In this document: piece after piece, positions 17,701 through 25,207 of the stretch
Numbering within the stretch: position 1 is the stretch's first letter
How the letters are laid out: the number at the start of each line of letters is the position of its first letter
Origin: Pseudomonas extremorientalis
Lineage (GTDB): Bacteria; Pseudomonadota; Gammaproteobacteria; Pseudomonadales; Pseudomonadaceae
Assembly: GCF_001870465.1 (NCBI RefSeq)
Contig: NZ_MDGK01000011.1
Location: 1-64,000 of the forward strand
Direction of reading: 5' to 3'
Length of the DNA: 64,000 nucleotides
Notes under the pieces: generated by a model
What the model saw: the letters and a program-made list of their open reading frames with translations, nothing else
Database searches by the model: none
What the model was told of the DNA's origin: nothing
Translations under genes and position numbers: made by a program

Positions 17701-18327
17701 TCCTTCGGGTGAACTGAGCAGCGCGTCCCGTGCTGTGGCCGGGTCCTTCAGCGCCCCGGTGGGAAGCGCTGTGCGGCTGCGCAAGAACTCCAGTAACAGG
17801 CCATTGGTCTGCATCACGAGCGGATACTGCCCGTGGGGATCGCCATGGTTCATGGTAATGAGGCGAATGCGTCGTTTGTCATCTGCGCTCGGCGGGACGA
17901 GCCAGGACAGCGCGCCGGTCATATTGCCCAAAGGATGCACTTGGCCGCGGTCGGTGACGGCGGTCGCGAGACCGGTGAGCGCAAAGTGACTGTCTGGCAG
18001 TGGCAAGCCGAGGCTACTGATGAATGCTTCAAGGGGGACGCGGTTGCCGGCGTTCTGGGGGGAGCGCGTATCGGGATGAATCACCATTGATGTTGCGTTC
18101 AGCGCTGCCAATATCGCAGGAGCCGATGCGTTCTCGCCAAGTTGCTTGGCCAGTTTATTCAGTGCAATACCCAGGGTGATCAGGTTCTGTTTGTCGGCCA
18201 GGGCGCTCTTGAGATCAGGCTTTTTACTGTTTGCCACGGCGGTGGACGTGGAGGTGTGTGGGTTATCAGTCATCAGGGGGGGAGGCGTCGGGGTTACGCG
18301 TGGCCGGGGTTGAACGGAAATTGCCAT
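14791..18327 (-). CDS. large toxin-like protein with C-terminal YopT-type protease pattern
   Basis: 1178 residues. The N-terminus is proline/threonine-rich and has no signal peptide. Residues about 686-790 hold a hydrophobic, glycine-rich stretch starting GFILDLIPFRSAINNFRKGD, the kind of membrane-insertion region that precedes the effector part in several large Pseudomonas toxins. The C-terminal 200 residues have SDGECAALARVMATA (Cys991), SPGHAMAAGV (His1080) and FYFYDPNFGYATF (Asp1099). These have the order and local sequence of the catalytic triad of YopT/AvrPphB/LifA-type (C58) cysteine proteases. The protease call is inference from motifs. No obvious immunity or secretion partner is adjacent. 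Confidence 0.6.
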   Translation of the reverse strand: MAISVQPRPRVTPTPPPLMTDNPHTSTSTAVANSKKPDLKSALADKQNLITLGIALNKLAKQLGENASAPAILAALNATSMVIHPDTRSPQNAGNRVPLEAFISSLGLPLPDSHFALTGLATAVTDRGQVHPLGNMTGALSWLVPPSADDKRRIRLITMNHGDPHGQYPLVMQTNGLLLEFLRSRTALPTGALKDPATARDALLSSPEGQLLGETLQKTMRGVATDSSTMDYLLAAVILQLDPESITQTRRNMVAGFDMMSDKHWGKPMSTVLKSFEQHLVTEKRTSAAMAGVASSVLLPSRVAAFGIKDIPASVTYGSPAWAEVSIIAAIIEGLTPGKVANMTFAEVMLAASSVIAADPALTQRAQREALVDWGVINGVLPKKDDHLYSADELDTLLLEFNTRKVLTSTANQALDADIPSRKEMALIELKKRFPGQEALFDQKLIHISRRETTASGDVGYRTVEVGPHSMLDIAMMKLPQVDLVFTSNDVRVPLAALTATPHFGVADAFEPLFTHAIQEKKAAINTYIKHLISQAPLEVREDLEYGKISFFQEHSRTLGPGFTGSTPRPKNEELLVRVERNGITKVYAISFNRGTIDAVDSSRATPRSHREANVVHDTKAFTPTGDDATRRAEQKRPNQRPPNSFGSERTGLIANAFVQHVDLDDDAIKQEARGLTTADSNYRRGEAVTGFILDLIPFRSAINNFRKGDIGAGLFDLAIDLFGIVTAGAGIGGKVVKIAGSGVSAATKVARSAKVIGTATISALNPLDGVGDLAVGVWKGANAVSTGLKRMSGIKARPDLIAASRHFDAASIGTFTRKDDILESQAVLINDQWYAYNPTTRQPYGSPLENFVPSAHMEAQNMGKWATSGDSAKTIDEDTFKRWTSSVVRHRTGPEASAFEAGYNAGDLRSIKGISKSSSIADLIIRGSDKSLTAEQVGILVRRYDDLAYELGRIGSARFIDNLEPRFGTVTPIPQVLYFSLTKQLSDGECAALARVMATAVEEGKELELIRNMYRAAALPKDAASIMFMKKLRKLQLQVGSKTAFHASMTTRQLTYQNMVKELSDSTVSKSIMIDSPGHAMAAGVKVNGDKKVFYFYDPNFGYATFSSADAMQGGLTRLFNDRKLVPQYRTHGTDQNSLEFIVFDHNDDWQKKNSVFRSDIEELYNAPIATGPLPPA

Positions 18328-18605
18328 CTGTGAGCACCTGTATTGGAAGGAAGTGGCGCCTCTGTGGTCGAGCCTCCCTGTTCTTAAGACGCCTCTTTAC
18401 GTGGAATGGCTGCTCTTTAACGTTCCGGAGCCTGACGCGAGGATGTGTGAAAAAGTACGACGTCCACCGGATGCAAGGGGTTGACCGAGCGGCTCTTTTC
18501 CACGATGGCAGTCACCCTTTTCGTCGTTGTACGGTAGAAAAATGGCGTTCCTGTGCGACTTTGGGGCAAACTTCCGGTTTTTACACACTTGGCCAAGGCA
18601 TGCCC

Positions 18606-21600
18606 ATGACTCCCGCTTCGTCCGTCGATGAAAAGAGCTTTCGTAACCTGCTGAGCCGAAACGTCGCATTGCCCCTGGGTGTGGGCGTGCTCAGCGCGGT
18701 GTTTTTCGTCTGCCTCATCACCTACCTGCTGTCGGTGATCCAGTGGGTTGAGCACACCGATCGGGTTATCAATAACCTCAATGAATCGTCCAAGCTGACC
18801 GTGGACCTGGAAACCGGCATGCGTGGCTTCCTGATCACCGGCGACGAGCATTTCCTCGACCCGTATGAAGTGGCCAAGCCGCGCATCATCGCCGACCTGC
18901 GTAACCTGCAGGAGCTGGTGGCGGACAACCCGCAGCAGGTGGATCGCCTCAAGCGCCTGGAAGCCCTGCAGGCCGAGTGGAACAACTACGCCCAGTCGAT
19001 GATAGATATGCAGCGCACCAGCGGTGACTACCGCAGCGCGGTCAAGGCCGGCCGTGGCAAGCGCCTGACCGATGAAATCCGCAAGGAATACGAAGACGCG
19101 GTGGCGATGGAGCAGCAGTTCCGCATCACCCGCAACGAACAAGTCACCCGCACCACGGTGATCAGCGTCACCCTGTATTTGGTCTTTGTGCTGGGCTTGA
19201 GTGGCTTCCTGGCATATATCGGCCGTAAAAATCTCGTATCTCTATCAGAGAGTTACAGCGCAAACCTCATGTCACAGCAGAAGATTGCGCGACGCCTGGA
19301 ACAACAAGCCTGGCTGCGTAATGGCCAGACCGAACTGGCCGAGCAGGTGCTCGGCCAACTGACCCTTAATATGCTCGGGCGCAACATCCTTCAATTTTTT
19401 GCCCAGTACATGGGCTCGGCGGTTGCCGCGCTGTATGTGCGCGAAGAACACGGCGGTCTCAAGCGCGTGGCCACTTATGGTTTTTCCCGCGAACAGGAAC
19501 AGCGGGAACAAGCGATCTACAGTGACGAAGGCATTGTCGGCCAGGCTGCCCAGCTCGATCGCCTGATTCGCCTGGATGACGTGCCGGTGGATTACTTCAA
19601 GGTCAGCTCCGGTCTGGGTGAAGGGCCTACGCGCAGCGTGCTGGTCATGCCCACCAGTGATGATGACCGCGTCAATGGCGTGGTCGAACTGGGCTTCCTG
19701 CGCCCGCTGGAAGAGCGTGACGAAGAGCTGCTGGAGCTGATCGCCGGCAATATCGGCACCTCCATCGAAGCGGCGCGGTACCGCCAGCGCCTGCAGGAAG
19801 TGCTGGCCGAAACCCAGCAGCTCAACGAAGAGCTGCAAGTGCAGCAGGAAGAACTCAAGACCGCCAACGAAGAGCTGGAAGAACAGTCGCGCATCCTCAA
19901 GGAGTCCCAGGCCCACCTGGAAACCCAACAGGCCGAGCTGGAACAGACCAACGAGCAACTCGCCGAACAGACCGAGACCCTGGCCGAACAACGCGACGCC
20001 ATGGACCGCAAGAACATCGAGCTCAACCAGGCCCAGCTCGAACTGGAAGAACGCGCCGAAGAATTGCAGCGCTCCAGCAAGTACAAGTCCGAATTCCTCG
20101 CCAATATGTCCCACGAGCTGCGCACGCCGCTGAACAGCTCGTTGATCCTGGCCAAGTTGCTGGCCGAGAACCCCCAGGAAAACCTCAGCGCCGAACAGGT
20201 CAAGTTTGCCGAGTCGATCTATTCCGCCGGCAATGACCTGCTCAACCTGATCAATGACATCCTGGATATTTCCAAGGTGGAGGCCGGCAAGCTGGAGATG
20301 CGCCCGGAAAACTCCAGCGTGGCACGGCTTGTCGACGGCCTGCGCGGCATGTTCGAGCCGCTGGCGGCTGATCGCAAGCTGGGCTTCCAGGTAGAGGTGC
20401 AGGAAGGCACGCCGACCATGCTGTTCACCGACCGCCAGCGTTTGGAGCAGATCCTCAAGAACCTGCTGTCCAACGCGGTCAAGTTCACCGAACAGGGCGA
20501 GGTCAGCCTGTCGGTGTCGCGAGCATCGGAGGAGGGCATTGCCTTTACGGTACGCGACTCCGGCATCGGCATTGCGCCAGACCAGCAGGAAAGCATCTTC
20601 GAAGCCTTCCGCCAGGCCGACGGCACCACCAACCGCCGTTACGGCGGCACCGGCCTGGGCCTGTCGATTTCCCGCGACCTGGCGGCCCTGTTGGGTGGCT
20701 ATATCAGCGTGACCAGTGCCCCGGGCAAAGGCAGCACCTTTACGCTGGTGCTGCCGGAACATTATGCAGAGCCAGGGGAGGACGCAGCACCGATCGAGCC
20801 GCCGCGCCAAGTGGTGGTGCCCGCACCGGCTCCAGCCAAGGTGTCGCCGCTGCCGGTGGCCGATGCCAGCCAGATCCCGCGCTTCGCCGATGACCGCGAC
20901 AAGGCCCCGTTCACCACACGTTGTATCCTGGTGGTGGAAGACGAACCTAACTTCGCCCGTATCCTGTTCGACCTGGCCCATGAGCTGGGTTACCACTGCC
21001 TGGTGGCCCACGGTGCGGACGAAGGCTACAGCCTGGCCGAGGAATATGTGCCCGACGCCATCCTGCTGGACATGCGCCTGCCGGACCATTCCGGGTTGAC
21101 CGTGCTGCAGCGCCTCAAGGAACACGCCAATACCCGGCACATCCCGGTGCATGTGATTTCCGTGGAAGACCGCGTGGAAGCCGCCATGCACATGGGCGCC
21201 ATCGGTTATGCGGTCAAACCCACCACCCGCGAAGAGCTCAAGGACGTGTTCGCGCGCCTGGAAGCCAAGCTGACCCAGAAGGTCAAGCGCGTACTGCTGG
21301 TAGAGGATGATGACCTGCAACGCGACAGCATTGCCCGCCTGATCGGCGACGATGACATCGAGATCACCGACGTCGGCTACGCCCAGGCCGCCCTGGACCT
21401 GCTGCGCACTAACGTCTATGACTGCATGATCATCGACCTCAAGCTGCCAGACATGCTCGGCAACGAACTGCTCAAGCGCATGGCCACCGAGGACATCTGC
21501 TCGTTCCCGCCGGTGATCGTCTATACCGGGCGCAATCTGACCCGCGATGAAGAAGCCGAACTGCGCAAGTATTCGCGCTCGATCATCATCAAGGGCGCCC

Positions 21601-22100
21601 GCTCGCCGGAGCGCCTGTTGGATGAGGTCACACTCTTTCTGCACAAAGTCGAATCCCAGCTGTCCCATGATCGCCAGAAGATGCTCAAGACCGCCCGCAG
21701 CCGCGACAAGGTCTTCGAGGGGCGCAAGATCCTGCTGGTGGACGACGATGTGCGCAACATCTTCGCCCTGACCAGCGCCCTGGAGCACAAAGGCGCGGTG
21801 GTGGTCATCGGGCGTAACGGCCGTGAGGCCATCGACAAACTCAATGAAGTCGAAGATATCGACCTGGTGCTGATGGACGTGATGATGCCGGAAATGGATG
21901 GTTACGAGGCCACTGCCCTGATCCGCCAGGACCCGCGCTGGAAAAAGCTGCCGATCATCGCGGTGACGGCCAAGGCCATGAAAGACGATCAGGAGCGCTG
22001 CCTCGCGGCCGGTTCCAACGATTACCTGGCCAAGCCGATCGACCTGGATCGCCTGTTCTCACTGATTCGCGTGTGGCTACCGAAGATGGAACGCATTTAA
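18606..22100 (+). CDS. hybrid sensor histidine kinase, CHASE3-GAF-kinase-triple receiver
   Basis: 1164 residues at the inner membrane. Membrane helices lie near residues 19-47 and 184-205 and flank a periplasmic CHASE3 domain (ETGMRGFLITGDEHFLDPY). A GAF domain follows (about 253-392), then a long Glu/Gln coiled coil (393-490), HisKA with phospho-His about 503 (ANMSHELRTPLNSS), HATPase (GTGLGLSISRDLA), and three receivers with acceptor Asp in AILLDMRLPDHSG, CMIIDLKLPDMLG and LVLMDVMMPEMDGY. AAGG lies 7 bases before the chosen ATG; the ATG at 18600 is an alternative. First gene of a five-gene signalling operon. Confidence 0.93.
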   Translation: MTPASSVDEKSFRNLLSRNVALPLGVGVLSAVFFVCLITYLLSVIQWVEHTDRVINNLNESSKLTVDLETGMRGFLITGDEHFLDPYEVAKPRIIADLRNLQELVADNPQQVDRLKRLEALQAEWNNYAQSMIDMQRTSGDYRSAVKAGRGKRLTDEIRKEYEDAVAMEQQFRITRNEQVTRTTVISVTLYLVFVLGLSGFLAYIGRKNLVSLSESYSANLMSQQKIARRLEQQAWLRNGQTELAEQVLGQLTLNMLGRNILQFFAQYMGSAVAALYVREEHGGLKRVATYGFSREQEQREQAIYSDEGIVGQAAQLDRLIRLDDVPVDYFKVSSGLGEGPTRSVLVMPTSDDDRVNGVVELGFLRPLEERDEELLELIAGNIGTSIEAARYRQRLQEVLAETQQLNEELQVQQEELKTANEELEEQSRILKESQAHLETQQAELEQTNEQLAEQTETLAEQRDAMDRKNIELNQAQLELEERAEELQRSSKYKSEFLANMSHELRTPLNSSLILAKLLAENPQENLSAEQVKFAESIYSAGNDLLNLINDILDISKVEAGKLEMRPENSSVARLVDGLRGMFEPLAADRKLGFQVEVQEGTPTMLFTDRQRLEQILKNLLSNAVKFTEQGEVSLSVSRASEEGIAFTVRDSGIGIAPDQQESIFEAFRQADGTTNRRYGGTGLGLSISRDLAALLGGYISVTSAPGKGSTFTLVLPEHYAEPGEDAAPIEPPRQVVVPAPAPAKVSPLPVADASQIPRFADDRDKAPFTTRCILVVEDEPNFARILFDLAHELGYHCLVAHGADEGYSLAEEYVPDAILLDMRLPDHSGLTVLQRLKEHANTRHIPVHVISVEDRVEAAMHMGAIGYAVKPTTREELKDVFARLEAKLTQKVKRVLLVEDDDLQRDSIARLIGDDDIEITDVGYAQAALDLLRTNVYDCMIIDLKLPDMLGNELLKRMATEDICSFPPVIVYTGRNLTRDEEAELRKYSRSIIIKGARSPERLLDEVTLFLHKVESQLSHDRQKMLKTARSRDKVFEGRKILLVDDDVRNIFALTSALEHKGAVVVIGRNGREAIDKLNEVEDIDLVLMDVMMPEMDGYEATALIRQDPRWKKLPIIAVTAKAMKDDQERCLAAGSNDYLAKPIDLDRLFSLIRVWLPKMERI

Positions 22101-22931
22101 GTGGAGCGAAGTTTCTTGGAAAAAAGCAGCGATATTGAGCTGCGCCTGTTGATCGAGGCGATTTACCTCAAGTACAGCTACGACTTCCGGGATTACTCCG
22201 GGGCGTCGGTCAAGCGCCGCGTGGCTCATGCCTTGCGCCAGTTTGATTGCGCGACCATTTCCGCCTTGCAGGAGCGCGTGTTGCACGACCCGGCGGCGTT
22301 CATGCAGTTGCTGCAGTTCCTGACGATTCCGGTAAGCGAGATGTTTCGCGACCCGTCGCACTTTCTCGCGATCCGCCAGGAAGTGGTGCCGCTGCTCAAG
22401 ACCTACCCGTCGATCAAGATCTGGATCGCCGGCTGCAGCACCGGCGAGGAGGTGTACTCCATGGCCATCCTGCTGCGCGAGGAGGGGTTGCTGGAGCGTA
22501 CGATCATCTACGCCACCGATATCAACCCGGCGTCGCTGGACAAGGCCAAGCAGGGGATCTTTTCCCTGGAGAACGTACGCGCCTATACCGCCAACTATCA
22601 GCAGGCCGGTGGACAACGTTCATTTGCCGACTACTACACCGCGGCTTACGATTACGCGATCTTCGATAAAACACTGCGTGAGAATGTGACCTTTGCCGAT
22701 CACAGCCTGGCAACCGATAGTGTATTCTCGGAAACTCAATTAATTTCGTGTCGTAACGTACTGATTTATTTCAATAAAAAATTGCAGGATCGAGCGTTTG
22801 GATTGTTCCATGAGTCGCTGTGTCATCGCGGCTTCCTGGTGCTGGGCAGCAAGGAGACCCTGGATTTCTCCGCGTACAGCAAGCAATTCGAACCGTTGGT
22901 CAAACAGGAACGGATCTACCGAAAGCTATGA
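22101..22931 (+). CDS. CheR-type protein methyltransferase
   Basis: 276 residues; SAM-dependent glutamate methyltransferase family. SVKRRVAHAL lies in the N-terminal helical domain. IWIAGCSTGEEVYSMAI is the SAM-binding motif, YATDINPASLDKAKQG the adenine-contact strand, and ISCRNVLIYFNKK the substrate loop. The GTG at 22101 directly follows the kinase stop. A TTG at 22116 with GGAG upstream could also be used. No chemoreceptor, CheA or CheW is next to it, so its target is probably not a classical receptor and may be the partner kinase (inference). Confidence 0.9.
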   Translation: MERSFLEKSSDIELRLLIEAIYLKYSYDFRDYSGASVKRRVAHALRQFDCATISALQERVLHDPAAFMQLLQFLTIPVSEMFRDPSHFLAIRQEVVPLLKTYPSIKIWIAGCSTGEEVYSMAILLREEGLLERTIIYATDINPASLDKAKQGIFSLENVRAYTANYQQAGGQRSFADYYTAAYDYAIFDKTLRENVTFADHSLATDSVFSETQLISCRNVLIYFNKKLQDRAFGLFHESLCHRGFLVLGSKETLDFSAYSKQFEPLVKQERIYRKL

Positions 22932-23533
22932 ATCAAGCGGCTGCCAGCCCGGCACAGGTCCGGGGCATAGAGGCTATTGTTATCGGCGCCTCCGCCGGTG
23001 GCGTAGAAGCGTTGCTGACGGTATTTGCCCAATTGCCTGCGGACTTCGGCCTGCCCATCATCACCGTGCTGCACCTGCCCGACGAGCGCCGCAGCCAGCT
23101 GGCCGAGGTGTTTGATCGCCGCGTCGCCATGCCGGTGGTGGAGGCGCGCGATAAGGAAGTGCTCAAGCCCGGCACGCTGTACTTTGCCGGGCCTGGTTAT
23201 CACCTGTCGGTGGAGCATGATCGCAGCCTGTCCCTGAGTCAGGAGGACCGCGTGCACCATTCGCGCCCGGCAATCGACTTCCTGTTTGAGTCCGCCGCCG
23301 ATGCCTACGGCACGGGCTTGCTCGCCATCCTGTTGACCGGCGCCAACCAGGACGGCGCCCGTGGCCTGGCCCACGTCAAGCAGCAGGGCGGAACCACCGT
23401 GGTGCAGGAGCCCACTGAGGCACGTGTCGCCGTCATGCCCCGAGCAGCCCTGGCGCTGCACACACCCGACCACATTCTGACGTTGAGCCGCATTGGCTCA
23501 TTGCTGGCTTCGCTGGAATATTCCCCATGTTAA
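22928..23533 (+). CDS. CheB-type methylesterase without receiver domain
   Basis: 201 residues, catalytic domain only. The Ser of IGASAGGVEALL, His of VLHLPDERRSQ and Asp of TGANQDGARG form the Ser-His-Asp triad of CheB. The usual N-terminal receiver is absent, so activity is not controlled by direct phosphorylation. The start overlaps the cheR stop (ATGA), indicating translational coupling and a methylation/demethylation pair within the kinase operon. Confidence 0.9.
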   Translation: MNQAAASPAQVRGIEAIVIGASAGGVEALLTVFAQLPADFGLPIITVLHLPDERRSQLAEVFDRRVAMPVVEARDKEVLKPGTLYFAGPGYHLSVEHDRSLSLSQEDRVHHSRPAIDFLFESAADAYGTGLLAILLTGANQDGARGLAHVKQQGGTTVVQEPTEARVAVMPRAALALHTPDHILTLSRIGSLLASLEYSPC

Positions 23534-24720
23534 GTACTGTCCAGGCCAAACTGCTGATCGTCGACGATCTGCCGGAAAACCTGCTCGCCCTCGAAGCGCT
23601 GATCAAGCGCGAGGACCGCCAGGTATTCAAGGCCTTGAGCGCCGACGAGGCCTTGTCCCTGTTGCTGGAGCACGAATTCGCCATGGCGATTCTCGACGTG
23701 CAGATGCCCGGCATGAACGGGTTCGAGCTGGCCGAACTGATGCGCGGCACCGAGAAAACCAAGAACATCCCGATTGTGTTCGTCAGCGCCGCCGGCCGCG
23801 AACTCAATTACGCCTTCAAGGGCTACGAAAGCGGCGCCGTGGACTTCCTGCACAAGCCGCTGGATATCCATGCGGTGAAGAGCAAGGTCAACGTGTTCGT
23901 CGACCTGTACCGCCAGAGCAAGGCCATGAAGCTACAGGTCGAAGCCCTGGAGCGCAGCCGTCGCGAGCAGGAACTGCTGCTGACACGTCTTCAGGCCACC
24001 CAGGCCGAGCTGGAGCAGGCGGTGCGCATGCGTGATGACTTCATGTCGATCGTCGCCCACGAAGTGCGTACGCCGCTCAACGGGCTGATCCTCGAAACCC
24101 AGTTGCGCAAGATGCACCTGGCCCGCGACAACGCCGCCGCGTTCACCCTGGACAAGATGCACGCCATGGTCGACCGTGATGAACGGCAGATCCAGAGCCT
24201 GATCCGCCTGATTGAAGACATGCTCGACGTATCGCGCATCCGCACCGGCAAACTGTCGATACGCCCGGCGCGGTTTGACCTCACACAGCTTGTCAGCAGC
24301 CTGGTGGAGAACTTCGCGCCCCAGGTCGCGGCGGCGGATTCATCCATGACCCTGACTGCCGAAGGCTCCGTGGAGGGTCACTGGGATGAGTTCCGCATTG
24401 AGCAAGTGGTCACCAACCTGTTGACCAACGCCTTGCGCTACGGGGCCAAGAGTCCGATAGAAGTGCGCGTGTACAGCGAGCATGACGAAGCCCGCGTAGA
24501 AGTGCGCGATCACGGCATTGGTATCAGTGAAGACAACCAGAAGCGTATCTTCCAGCAGTTCGAACGGGTATCGGCCAGCCAGGTTGCGGCCGGCCTGGGC
24601 CTGGGGCTGTTCATTTCCGAGCAGATCGTTGCAGCCCATGGCGGCACCATCGAAGTCGAGAGCCGGATAGGCGAGGGCGCCTTGTTCAGGGTGTGCCTGC
24701 CCTTGCAGGCGACGGCTTGA
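23527..24720 (+). CDS. receiver-histidine kinase hybrid
   Basis: 397 residues, no membrane segment. The N-terminal receiver (about 5-125) has LLIVDDLPENLL and AILDVQMPGMNGFEL. A coiled-coil linker follows, then HisKA with SIVAHEVRTPLNG and an HATPase domain with NLLTNALRYG, DHGIGIS and GLGLGLFIS. The start overlaps the cheB stop. A cytoplasmic kinase with an N-terminal receiver is a typical relay that accepts phosphate from a hybrid kinase, here probably the first gene of the operon (inference). Confidence 0.92.
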   Translation: MLSTVQAKLLIVDDLPENLLALEALIKREDRQVFKALSADEALSLLLEHEFAMAILDVQMPGMNGFELAELMRGTEKTKNIPIVFVSAAGRELNYAFKGYESGAVDFLHKPLDIHAVKSKVNVFVDLYRQSKAMKLQVEALERSRREQELLLTRLQATQAELEQAVRMRDDFMSIVAHEVRTPLNGLILETQLRKMHLARDNAAAFTLDKMHAMVDRDERQIQSLIRLIEDMLDVSRIRTGKLSIRPARFDLTQLVSSLVENFAPQVAAADSSMTLTAEGSVEGHWDEFRIEQVVTNLLTNALRYGAKSPIEVRVYSEHDEARVEVRDHGIGISEDNQKRIFQQFERVSASQVAAGLGLGLFISEQIVAAHGGTIEVESRIGEGALFRVCLPLQATA

Positions 24721-24798
24721 ATTCAATCGTCACCTCGACGCAACCTCTGCGTGACCCCATGGTCGTAATTGCAGCTATTGACCGGACAAAGGCTTCCC

Positions 24799-25176
24799 AT
24801 GAGTGAAGATGCACAAGATGTCGTTCTGATCGTCGAGGACGACGAATCCATTATGTTTGTGTTGGGTGAATACCTGGCCGGCCTGGGCTATCGGGTGTTG
24901 AAGGCGATCGACGGGGAGCAGGCTTTCGAAATTCTCGCGACCAAGCCGCACCTGGACCTGATGGTCACGGATTACCGTTTGCCGGGGGGTATCTCCGGTG
25001 TGCAGATCGCCGAGCCTGCGCTGCTGCTGAGGCCGGAGCTGAAAGTCATCTTTATCAGCGGTTATCCGCAGGAAATCCTCGACTGCAACAGCCCGATCAC
25101 ACGCAACGCGCCGATCCTGGCCAAGCCGTTTGATCTGGATACCCTGCAGGAACATATCCAGCGCTTGCTGGCCTGA
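24799..25176 (+). CDS. single-domain response regulator
   Basis: 125 residues, receiver only. VLIVEDDESIMFVLGEYL gives the acidic pocket, LMVTDYRLPGGISG the acceptor Asp, FISGYPQEIL the switch residue and LAKPFDLDTL the Lys. AAAGG lies 6 bases before the ATG. It is 78 bases downstream of the receiver-kinase and ends at a terminator, so it is probably the last gene of the operon and a phosphate sink or diffusible output. Confidence 0.9.
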   Translation: MSEDAQDVVLIVEDDESIMFVLGEYLAGLGYRVLKAIDGEQAFEILATKPHLDLMVTDYRLPGGISGVQIAEPALLLRPELKVIFISGYPQEILDCNSPITRNAPILAKPFDLDTLQEHIQRLLA

Positions 25177-25183
25177 AGCGCAA

Positions 25184-25207
25184 TAGGGCTGCTCGCATGC
25201 AGCCCTA
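25184..25207. terminator. bidirectional terminator at the junction of two signalling operons
   Basis: Perfect 9-bp stem TAGGGCTGC / GCAGCCCTA with a TCGCAT loop. It sits between the plus-strand response regulator stop (25176) and the minus-strand hybrid kinase, whose last codon it touches. Confidence 0.72.

Noticed and set aside
19272..21788. Long minus-strand ORF (838 codons) opposite the hybrid kinase
   Set aside because: It lies entirely antisense to a kinase with complete domain motifs. Long antisense frames are common in G+C-rich DNA, and its translation is His/Gln/Val-rich without domains.
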